From Drosophila miranda (Eukaryota; Arthropoda; Insecta; Diptera; Drosophilidae), in assembly GCF_003369915.1 (NCBI RefSeq), contig NC_046675.1:1550001-1614000 (forward strand): 64,000 nucleotides of DNA, written 5' to 3'. Positions 13,701 to 23,922 of this stretch are shown piece by piece. Each line of letters opens with the position of its first letter. The first letter of the stretch is position 1. The notes beneath the pieces were generated by a model. That model had not been told where the DNA came from. It made no database searches and was given only the letters and a program-made list of their open reading frames with translations. A program made the translations under genes and the position numbers.

Positions 13701-16700
13701 ACGGACACACACACACGCATGCATACTCAGCCTCACAGACACGGGCAAGCACAGAAATAGAAAGAGTCGCAAAAAAAGTAATAGAAAGTCGGAGAGGCTC
13801 ATATATAACGAAAAGTCGGGCTGCTCCGTGTCTCAGTTTCGACCCACACTCTGCCACCTCTGCAGGGCCCCTTCAACACCCCCCTCTATCACTCCGCCAG
13901 GACCCCCTTTATCCCAGGCAGTTCTTGAACTACGCCATTATGTACTTTATTGCATACATTCGGGCGCTGCCACAGTTTTGTCTGCATTTGTAGGTTAAAA
14001 TGCCTTTTCGCAGTTATGCAGGGAAACAGTCGTCGCATTTCTAGCTCCTCCGCCTCATGCTTCCCTTCCCATCCTCATCCCCAGCAACAACAAAAACAAC
14101 AACCCTATCTACAGCCACGTTTACGTCTTGGTCTTGTGCCGTGTGGCCCAATTCCATCTCGGGGCTGGGGTGTAAATGAAAGTGAAACAATGGCCGTACT
14201 TAAAGAAAACGGCGAAAATTGCATGTAAGCTGCTGCAGGAGGAGAGTCCCCGAGAATCCGAGAAGCCGAGAAAGCGTTCGCCGAGAAGTAAATGCAAACA
14301 GAGACTTGCAAATGGTCGAGCCAAGGACGCGGTAAAGGAGAAGGCGGAGGTAGAGGAGGAGACTGAGGAAATTCCTATTATGATTGGCAAAAGGGAATAA
14401 TGAAGCGGCATTATTATTGTGGCCTGGTTAGGTAGGAAGCCAAAAACCTTCGGCTGAGGAAAGTTTTTAGGGAACTCAAAATGGGTAAATATTTGCATGG
14501 CCTAGACGCTCAATTAGCGAGATATTGAAGGCAGGTATCTGGCATCTAATTATCCCATCAAATCGAGAATAAGGAAAGGGTATTCTGCTTTGCATCCTGT
14601 AAGGGCCTTCAGTTACTTGCAAACGTTTACTTTTGAAAACTTTTGAGTGCATGCACAAATGTAAAATTCGCCCCTTGGCTGTAAATATTCCTTTGGCCCA
14701 TTGTTTGAATGCTTTTATTTGCCATTTAGCAGCCGAAAATGTTTTAATTGTGGCACGCCTGGCCGGCAATTACGATGCTTGTTTGCTGCTTTCCACACAA
14801 CAATTAAAAGCTCAAACGTGTCCGGCAGCGTGCCGCAGATTCGCACCCAAGCAAATATACTTATCCGGCCACACACTAAAACACTTTGAAGCGTTTCAAA
14901 ACAAAGAAAAACTTTGACAAACGACACCCCGGCGCGGCATTAAGTTTTTATATTCCCCTTGGTCTGAGCGGATCCTCCTCTTGGCTGATTTTTTATACGT
15001 CTGTACACATACGTATAAGGGTGTTTGGGTGTGTAATTAAACGTGAGCTCATAATGAATTTAATGCTTAAGCGACCAGCGTACGCGGCGTATGCGCAATG
15101 CCCGTGCACTTTCAGCTAATCCACCGCTGAGCGCTAAGTGCGAGCGTATAATCAAATTGATGTCAAATGAAAGCGGCAGCGGACCTAGCGGAGCGGTTCG
15201 AAGCATAAGATACCCTTTCTGATGCACCGTTATATGTAATATCTGCTATGTTTCAATCAGAAATCAACAACAGAAGGAGGAAACAGCAACAGCGCTGTTA
15301 ACACCGTAGGTTAACAGAGCTCTCATCATTCATGGGCCGTTACACCGATCGATAACAGAATGTTACCATGTTACCATGCGAAAACCTGCTGTTGCTCTGA
15401 GCAATGGAGATCATAATTGAATCCTCGGAATATTTCCTGCAAGAGGGTATTACAATTACGGTCAAACATATGAGAGAAGTGCTAAGTGAAGGTGGCTCTC
15501 TGTCAGAGAGTCAAGAGAGAGTGTAAAGCGAGGAGACGCTGGGAAGCGAGGATGTATGGGCAAGGGTGTAATCTGCAGCAATTTTACATTGCTCGCATTT
15601 CCCATTTGCCTGGCTCTCCCTCCCTTGCAACTCCAGCCTCTGCTGCTTTATCTCCTCGTCCATGCAAAGTTATTTAAATTAAATTCCAGTCACAGCTTCA
15701 GTCTTTGGCACCCCTGCTACACCCCCGCCCACACGTACACATCAAAGTTTGGCTGAGCATTTCGCTTGGTTTTCCTTCGTTTTTTCAAACCCACCCCACC
15801 CCACCCGCACTCCCTCCCCGTCAAAGACAATTAAATGTCAGAGAATGACCGTGACTCGTGTTCGGCTTTTTTGCTCCTGCCAGCAGTCCTGCCAGCAGTC
15901 CTAGCTGCGCCAATGAGAGAGCTATACGGGACAAGTTTGACATATTGTCGGAGTCGGTTGAAAACTATAAAAATGCATTGGATTGCACTCGCAGTACACG
16001 CTGTCGTTGTTCCTTCTTTTTTGTTTGTGTGCCTCCCCGTGTTGTCAGGCACTTCGGAGGATGTTAATTGCTCTGCCGTGGCAATTTGTCAGGCGACGTT
16101 GCAAAGTGTTGACAACAGTTCGCTCAAAGGGGTGCAGGAAAAGGGAAAAGCACACAGTAGAACTGATGGCAAAAGTCTCACCTAGAATCAACGAGATGTG
16201 TAACCCCGAAACCCTTGAAGACAGTCAGATAATATCTATACATCCTGGAACATTTTTCCCTCATTTCCATCAAAAGTAAACTTCCCCCTTAGGCCATGGA
16301 TTATTCATACTCTTGACAGTCTTTTGAATAGTTTAAGCCACGTTCATCATATTTTGTAGTGCCACAAAAAGTTGCCTACTTTTTGGGGTCAACTCTGGTT
16401 GGAAACCCTGTCCATTTCGCAGTCGCGTTTGCTAGGACGAGTACCGTTGCTCTCTCCTATCAGCACATGCATGCGTCGCTCAACAACTGACTTGTCACTC
16501 TCTGTCACTCCGCCGTAATTTATGCTCTCTTCTCTGTTTCGTTTTTTATGTCTTCCTGTGGGGGGTAGGGGCATGTCCTTTCCTTTGAGAGGATATGAAA
16601 TTTAAGCCGGCTGAAACAATGTAGAAACCATAATTTATGCTCCAAATACCACGATCTACTTTTGGAAAGGAAACCACATAGAAACCACAATTTAAGACGG

Positions 16701-19700
16701 AATTTTGCGGCTAATTAATGCATTTTTGAGCGGTTCCCAACTCGCTGCTTCTTTTACGAGGGGATTAAAGAATTCTGAAAAGGTTTTTCTGCTGCTGTAA
16801 ACTCATATAAATAGCCCACAAATAACGTTCAGCTCCCGCTGGCATTCATTTGCATAATTAGCGACCGAAAGACCGGCACAGGAAAAGAAAACCAAGTCAT
16901 GTTTGTATAAATTTATGCATTGTCCCCGCAAAAGTTCGGGGAGCCAGACCAATGGAATTTAATTATGGCTAAAATTAGTGGCTACATCCTCCTTGTTGGA
17001 TACCCATAATGAGATACATGCCGGTCGCCAAATAGTTGGGGTATATGCGGGATCGGATACATCACAGCAGGAATGCAACCGCAAACGAGAATATTATGGA
17101 GGAGGAAGTCCACACACAGATATCGAACGGAACAGAGAACAGAGCCAAGCAGGTATCCCCCCATGGAAATAATAGATAAATGCTGCAGCAATAAATGACA
17201 GTAACTAGTACAATAACAATCACAAACAATGAATGGATCGGAGGGAACTTGGGCAAGTCGAGGCATGTGATACACTACGATAGTTTGATGGCAGCACATT
17301 TGTTGCGCTCTCTTCAGATCAGAGCAGAGTCAAAGGGTTGCCCGTCGAAAGAGTATCCCCACACACACACACGCACACACACAATGGGGCCAGCGGAAAT
17401 GAAGAGCGAGGCGAAACAAACGCGCAGCATACAATACGTACATGAATGCACATGTGCCTCTGTGTGTGTGTGGGTGTGTGTCTGCATGCTCTTTGTGGCG
17501 ATGGATGCACGTAAAAGGAATAAAACGAATGCACACACAAGCACACACACATAACGAATGCGCGTATAAATACTTTCTCTCAGCGCGTGCTCTGGGTTGA
17601 TTTTGAATATGCAAATGCCACTCGCAACAACATGGCAACGTGGTGGCAAATATAAATATGTTTAGCGAATAAATACGAATGCAAACGAGCATCCGAAACC
17701 GGAAGATGCAACTGCCTTACCGGAAATAGACGCCGGGCGTGCGCTGGTCAATATCCGAGGGATAGATGCGGCCCACACGGCACTTGCTGAAGAAGATGCC
17801 GATGAAGGAGGGATCCCGCTTGGTGGGCCAGTCCTTAATGGGGAACACCAGGGGATATGTAAGGTACTCTGGGGGATCGGAGAACTCCAAATAGCCATTT
17901 AGAGAGAGCTGAAAGGATCAAAGGCGGGTTTAAATAAATTCAATCGAATTTAGGGACTGTCTTACCCTGGTATAATTGAACCTGAAGCCGTAGAAAGGCA
18001 GCTGGAAGTTCAGATTCTTGTGGAGCTGTGTCATCGAGGCATGGATATCGAACTGATAGTCGGCACGGCCGCCATACATATCCTTGTCAAAGTACCAGTA
18101 CATGAAGGTGTTTCGCAGCTCCGCGAGACGAGCCGTGGTGATCGTATAGCCTCCGGCTGCCGTTGAGGCCGTACTCGGTGGGGCAACGTTATTGTTGGGA
18201 TCTGGAAGAGAAAATACATCAGATATAGAAGGATTTCCAACACAAAATATCCCCAATTTCGTAGAGCAACCCCTCGTCGCCTCTCATTACAATTTCACAC
18301 ATAATCCCAGGAGATTACTTTTTCAATTCCCCAGTATTACTCGTATCTACTCGACTACTTTGCTGGAGGTGCATTCCATAAACTGTAAGGAAAACTTTGC
18401 CATCTTCGCTTTGCTTTTCTTTTTTGATACTCCTTCCTGCTGCTTCCGTCGGCTGCTGCATCTTGGCCCTCTCCGTGCCGTGCCGTGCCGTGCCGTGCCG
18501 TGCCGTACCATGCCGTGCACTGGGCCATTAAAGGTCACAGTTAATATTCATTTCTGCTTCTCTTCTGTGGCTCCTCCTTTTCTCTAATTTCTTTTTGCCA
18601 CTTGCCCCCCTGCAGCCTGCAGCCTGCCGCCTGCCGCCTGCCGCTGGCCTTTTAAAGCAATTTAAGCTGATTAAGTGCAAAGCTGCCGTTCCCAATGGAC
18701 ACGGTATCAGGGAGGACCCAAACCAGTGCCAGGACCAGCAGCAGGCTTATAGCTATTGCTCTTGACGCTAACCAGAAGACTGGCAAATTGCAAGCGAAGT
18801 TTCGGCCAGAGGGAGACCAGACCGAGCAGAGTCCTGGCAAAGATTTTCAAAATATTTCTGGCATCTCGAAGGAAAGCTGGGGTTTTCCCGGTTAACCGTT
18901 GAGGGGAGTGCCAACGGCTACAGAGCACTTAATGGGAATATACCTTTAAATTTGTGTCGCTTTAAGGTCAGTTTCAAGCTATGTAAATATGTCCATCAAT
19001 TAATTATTAATTTTCACTCCCCTCTCTTTTGAATATTAATTGAATATTCCATATTGAAGCTTTACGCTTTAATTAGAGGTACTTTGGCAGAAGGTTTTGC
19101 AAGGGAAACAAGGACACATTGTGGATAAACCCTCATCCTCAGCATCATCGTACTCGCATTATCATATCGATGGCATATTTATTCCTTCATTTCGATTCGT
19201 TGTAATGCGAATCTTTCAACCTTTTTAAAGCAGATTTACACTTCATTTATAATTATATTCATACTCTCCAATTAATCTCTCTGCGACCATCCCTGCTCTC
19301 CAGCTGTCCATTACCGAATGCCGAGTGAATTATTGGCTATTAAATGGCACATATTTTGATGGTAATTACACGGCTAACGGACAGTCGCTGAGGATCATGG
19401 AAACCCAGAGATAGAAGAGCAGATTTGTCTAGAATCTTCCTTTTTTGCCCTTGAATCTGTGGAACATCTGTCGCACAATGCAGCAGCGTTCTTTTTAATC
19501 TATTTATGAATCAATGCCTGCAGCCGGGTGATAGATCATAAAGTACGCTAATCCTTTAAGAGTCCGCGGATTAAGAGCAGACGCTGCCTCCATTTTGGGA
19601 TGCGTGAAAATTGGTGCGCGGAAAACACGTAAAATTCGCGTGTGCGGGTTGCGCTTCCACGGAAATTGGGTGCCATATATCTTTTTTATGGATTTGGCTT

Positions 19701-22163
19701 AGGTAGATTCCTGGAACTCTCCGAACAGCGAGTCAAGTAGGGAAGGATTTTGTAGAGCGACGGCAACCGCATCGTAACGGTGGGTCCCTCTACCTGGTTT
19801 TGGTAGCTGTCGGCAGACCAGGTAGGAGCTTGCAGCCGCTTCTTTTTGCCATATAAGCCCCGGCAGTGGCGTGTCCTGGCACAGTCTGCTACCAAACCCT
19901 AACATGAGCATCAGCACTTTCAACTTCCAGTTCTACAACTACAAAATACCAGCGGCTATGGGCTGCAGCACGTCGCGCTCTTCATCGTCGTTCATCAGCG
20001 AGCTGGAAATGGACATTGATGAGGAGATGTCCTCGCCGGCCGTCACCTCCACGCCCAGGCCGCGCTTCACCACGGAACTGGCCCTCCAGCTGCAGCGCGA
20101 GTCCCCGCAAACTCCGGCAAAGACCACACTCCATGGCCTCAGGCCTCAACTTCACACGCCCCAGAAGCGCTGGTCCATGGAGCTGCGCGAGAAGGTCCTG
20201 GAAATGTCCAAGCGCAACAACGGCTCCGATGGGGAGGAGCAGCAACCACAGACCACACAGCAGGAACAGCAGCAGCAACAGCAACAAAAACAGCTGCAGC
20301 AGGAACAGGAAAAGTCAGAGCAGCACAACGGGGACCCTAATGTGGCCCCGACTGTCACTGACAAAATTAACTTCTTCAACAAGCTGACCAACACCTTCGA
20401 GTCCACACGGAGCGGAGCCACCGCCACCGGCACCGGCACCGCCAACAGCAGCAAATGCAATAACAACAATCGCTTCATATCCCTGCTGCGCTCCACTCGG
20501 CCACAGGGCATTGCCACCACAAGCTCCTCCAACAACAGCAGCCTCAGTGGCACCTCCGTCCTCAGCCAAGTGCCGCCCCCGAAGCCCAAGCGCTTGATGG
20601 CCACAGCCCCGCCCGGCTCGACATTCGCCATGCCCTCGTCGATGGGCATGGGCGGCAGCCAGCGCAAGAGCTCGCTGCGGAGGAAGCCCTCCATGGACAA
20701 GTCGAGGGCCACGATTTCGCGCCAGAACTCGAGCGCCTCGGTGCGGCCCCAGCACCATGCCATCATGGAGGATCTCAGCCTCGTGGTGCCCGTCCGACTG
20801 CGCATCGCCGAGTACGAGCAACGCATCTCCATGAGTGCCTAGAAGAGCCCTAAATGGACCTATGTGGGAGGAGGAGTGGCGTGTGCAAAATGATGGTTCC
20901 CAAGGATAACCCTAGTTGTAATCTATCCAAATAGTTCTGTAGCTCTAAGTTAGATGTAACTTTTAAAGAACAATACATATATACACAAAAAAAACCTAAA
21001 GAAAAACCTTTTCCTGTTGAGCGATATTGATAAACAGTCGATAGGTGCAAGATGCTTCTTTTAAGAGGAACGGAATACTCTCGAAGATTTTAACATTCTT
21101 TCCTCTAAAGCATAGTCCCATTGTCCTCTAGCATATCAGCCTTTGCCTGAGGAAATATTTTCCCACACGCAAATCCCCACCACGTAATCACAGTCGAACA
21201 AAGAAAGAACTCTGACTAACAGTGAAGGCATTCCATTCCATTCCACTACCACTACCAATACCAATACCAATAACCATTCCGTCCATCCTGAGAGCGAGTG
21301 ATAAATAAAGTTCCATTGTAATATGCGACCCGATTGCGATTCCACACACCTGTACAGGGCTATAAACTGATTCATGCTTGGGCAATAGCATGTATCCTCC
21401 TCAGCTCTCCCTCTGCTCTCTGTGCATATATGTATATACTATCTCCACCCTACACCCACCACGCACTTGTTTTGTTTGCAGAGCCAAAAGGTGGAAGCAG
21501 AAAACAAGAAAATCGTTAGCTTTTAATGCCTCAACTCGGGGCATTATCTTATCGCAGGGAAAAGAGAGACACAGCCACAGAAAGAGAGGGAGGGAGAGCG
21601 GGAGAGCTTACAGCACCTGCCCGAACAAGTTATCGACGAGCAAATATTGGTAACTAAACCAAACTGAGGCGCTGATAAGATAGCCGCCAACAGATGAGTA
21701 ATGGAATCAGGGACAACTCACCCCAATTGTAGCCACTGGAGTCCACATCGTACAGCTCTCCCAAGTAGTCGGATGGCATAACCAACGCCCCGGACATGGG
21801 CTGGGGCTTCAGGCCGGCCACGGTCAATATATCGTCGGTGCCCCGGCTGGACAGCACTGGTATCATCCGCTGTCCAACCTGACCAGCGCCCAGGGGAGCC
21901 TTTGTGGTGGCAACGGTTGCAGGTGGTTTCGGCTTGGGGTTCGGTTTCGCTGCTGGTGGCTCCACCTTTTTGGGCTGCTCTTTTGGGATCTCCACGAATT
22001 CTGCATCCTTTTGAGGCACCTTTTTCGCGGCTGCTGCAGGCACCGACACGGGCACTGCATTCAGTGCCTCATCCTCCAGCTCCGTGGAGATGTTCTCGTT
22101 GGCCAGGACATAGGCCATGAAGCCACAGGCCAGCGCACAAACCACAAACAGTTTGAAGCGCAT
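4710..22163 (-). CDS. mesh: Mesh, smooth septate junction membrane protein (long isoform)
   Basis: Coding exons (minus): 22163-21722, 18201-17966, 17908-17721, 11200-11023, 10950-10813, 10257-10089, 10024-9430, 8360-8238, 8041-7883, 7811-7067, 7010-6592, 6525-6338, 5647-4710. Phases close to 1505 aa. I see a signal peptide (about 1-22), a Pro/Lys-rich stretch, a NIDO region (about 150-330), an IPT/Ig-like fold (about 455-560), AMOP (about 690-830), von Willebrand D starting at GDPHF (about 841), a sushi domain with CX..C spacing (about 1131-1190), one membrane helix (about 1202-1226) and a long acidic tail ending in STEV, a class I PDZ ligand. This order is that of Mesh, which with Snakeskin and Tsp2A builds smooth septate junctions in midgut and Malpighian tubules. 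GDPH is the site where the MUC4/SUSD2 family self-cleaves. The start is the first ATG of the exon encoding the signal peptide. A second last exon lies at 3239-3426. Confidence 0.93.
11201..17720 (-). other. 6.5 kb mesh intron
   Basis: Mostly AT-rich noncoding sequence with CA/TG microsatellites (near 13410, 17360, 17460 and 17535) and A/G-rich tracts. Two weak plus-strand gene candidates are described as findings (14176-14400 and 15966-16279). No transposon body is evident. Confidence 0.6.
18473..18518. repeat. (TGCCG)n pentamer array
   Basis: About nine units with one variant (TACCA) in mesh intron 1, followed near 18610-18650 by a GCCTGCC-type repeat. Confidence 0.85.
19850..19886 (+). promoter_or_regulatory. 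TATA box and initiator of the nested gene
   Basis: CATATAAGC at 19850-19858 is followed about 30 bp later by GGCACAGTC (19878-19886), which contains the CAGT core of the Drosophila initiator. The start codon follows at 19904. The spacing is what is expected for a TATA promoter; the exact start site is inferred. Confidence 0.5.
19904..20842 (+). CDS. Unrecognised intronless gene nested in mesh intron 1
   Basis: This is a single open frame of 312 aa from the ATG at 19904, ending in TAG at 20840-20842. It lies on the strand opposite its host intron. A TATA-like box (CATATAAGC, 19850-19858) sits about 30 bp before a CACAGTC initiator-like site near 19881, only 23 bp before the ATG. The protein is low complexity: Ser-rich, a Gln run (about 122-145), Thr/Ser/Asn stretches and a basic segment with KSSLRRKPS. 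It ends in a more ordinary segment containing [20 protein letters not shown] second in-frame ATG at 19958 begins MGCSTSRSS, a good N-myristoylation signal followed by a palmitoylatable Cys, and would give 294 aa. I do not recognise the family. Strong codon usage, promoter and clean stop support a real gene. Confidence 0.75.
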   Translation: MSISTFNFQFYNYKIPAAMGCSTSRSSSSFISELEMDIDEEMSSPAVTSTPRPRFTTELALQLQRESPQTPAKTTLHGLRPQLHTPQKRWSMELREKVLEMSKRNNGSDGEEQQPQTTQQEQQQQQQQKQLQQEQEKSEQHNGDPNVAPTVTDKINFFNKLTNTFESTRSGATATGTGTANSSKCNNNNRFISLLRSTRPQGIATTSSSNNSSLSGTSVLSQVPPPKPKRLMATAPPGSTFAMPSSMGMGGSQRKSSLRRKPSMDKSRATISRQNSSASVRPQHHAIMEDLSLVVPVRLRIAEYEQRISMSA

Positions 22164-23790
22164 TTTCACTTAGTTTTTCGTTCGATTATTCGTTCGTTTG
22201 TTTTTTGTTTTTCTCGGCACTGGAAAATAGGGATACAAACACAAAATATTAGCACTTTAACGATGGGTTTCCTTGCAGTTTTTCACTGATTTTTAAGAAA
22301 TTTCACTTGATGACATCATCAGTATCAGTCAGAAGCCTTATCAGCTCTCTTATCACTTTGCAGCACTTGTCGTTATTCAATTACCAGGCAGAAAAACACG
22401 TTCGATCCGGGTCCACGCTCAGCTAAGACTGAACCGATCGGGGCGTTGCCAAAACTGGCTCACCTGTCGCTCGATTGTGAAACCCGGGTATCTCTCTCTT
22501 TGGGAGTCATATCATATCTTATCAGGAAAACTTACGCACTGATAACACGCATTCCTTCTTCTCTTTTGGCCTGAACTTTGGTTTTGGTTAGGGCTTTAGC
22601 ACACACATACCTATGCATCTTATATATCTTATCCTCTCTGACTCTCTGGGGATTGTGCAAGTTTTTGAATTACCAAATTATTTGTTTATTCTCTCTCACA
22701 CTCTTTTTCTCTCTCTCTCTCTCTCTCTCTGTTGACTGTGGTCTCTACTGCCATTTGTGATTCATTTCCATTACAGTTAATCACACTTTGGGTTCGTCAT
22801 GACGCGGCCATTTTGTGGTCCCTTCCTACAAGAGCATATACATACATATAAACACTTCCCGTTATAATTATAGACAATGACCCATTACTCGTCAAACGGC
22901 ATTTCCGCTGCAGCTTAAGTTTTATGAATGGTGGTCTACGGTCTACGGTCTATGTAGATTGATTTCATTAGGCCATGAAAATGTCAGGGTCTTCATTGTG
23001 GAAGATCCATAAACGTGAGGAATGTGTGTGGGAGGGCTTTGTGGTAGATAATGAGCTCGAGGGTAAATGTGAAAGTTTTCATTCTAGAGTTCTTTATCGA
23101 ACTGAAGAACTCAAGACAAAATCATCAAAAACTCTTGGAATTTAAATTTAAAATTCAGGGAAATGGAAATAGTTTTAAAAATGCCTATGTACATTACCAG
23201 TAGCAATACGAGACGTATTAATATACAAAATGTATTCAAATGTATTCCTTTTTGTATAGACACTACAATTGCTATATAATTACTAAGAACTAGCCCAAAG
23301 AGTAGCATTGATACTGAATTAAAAAAAAACCAACAAAATTTTAACTACTTTTATTTCTCGACACATTTTTCATAGTTAGTAAACCCCCTTTTTAGCTCCC
23401 ACAAAACTATCAATTAATGACCAGCGAACATAGTGCATTATCTGCTTTGCTGTGGTGCTCCGATAAGAAATACTTTCGACATACATGCCGTTAGTCGTGT
23501 TTTAGGCCTCATTACCGTGGCGTTCAGAATCGTGGCATATAAGCTATGTATATTCCATTTTACAGGTGGTGGAGACACCTGGCGACAACAGCTGTTAGCA
23601 TCAGCATGTTAACTAACATAACCTGTACGAGATAACAGCGATCGAACAGAAAGCTACGGGAAAGCTTTTGCACTCTGGCACACTATCACTTGCATTCTTG
23701 CTCTCTCGCTCTCTATCTCTTCTCAAAAACACATTGCTCTCCACTCTCACGCACTATCACTCTTACTCTCTCTTAGTTTGCTTATCAGCA
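21540..23790. promoter_or_regulatory. GATA-motif cluster around the mesh promoter
   Basis: About a dozen GATAA/TTATC motifs lie around the first coding exon of mesh and upstream, for example at 21546, 21551, 21674, 22337, 22350, 22517, 22541, 22628, 23437, 23462, 23633 and 23783. Mesh is an intestinal gene and fly gut genes are driven by GATA factors (GATAe, Serpent), so a gut enhancer/promoter is inferred. The 1759 bp between the mesh and CG1544 start codons has no gene. A splice acceptor-like CTATTTTCCAG near 22224 (minus) suggests a 5' UTR intron of mesh. Confidence 0.45.
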
Positions 23791-23922
23791 CACTGGAATA
23801 CTACTCTGTGGGGGTCCGGGCTCCACAACAAATCCCATCCAATTTCAGTTCTTAGTCGAACGGCAACCGGCGGCGGCTTTTCAATCCCGTTTTCATCAAG
23901 TGATACGCTCCCCGTTTAATCA

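Noticed and set aside
13237-13857. 206-codon minus-strand frame rich in Cys, Val and Phe
   Set aside because: Largely a translation of CA/TG microsatellites and pyrimidine tracts in the mesh intron; no gene signals.
20152-20832. Long minus-strand frame opposite the nested gene
   Set aside because: A Leu/Cys-rich mirror of the Gln- and Ser-coding strand; the plus strand has the promoter, start and sensible composition.
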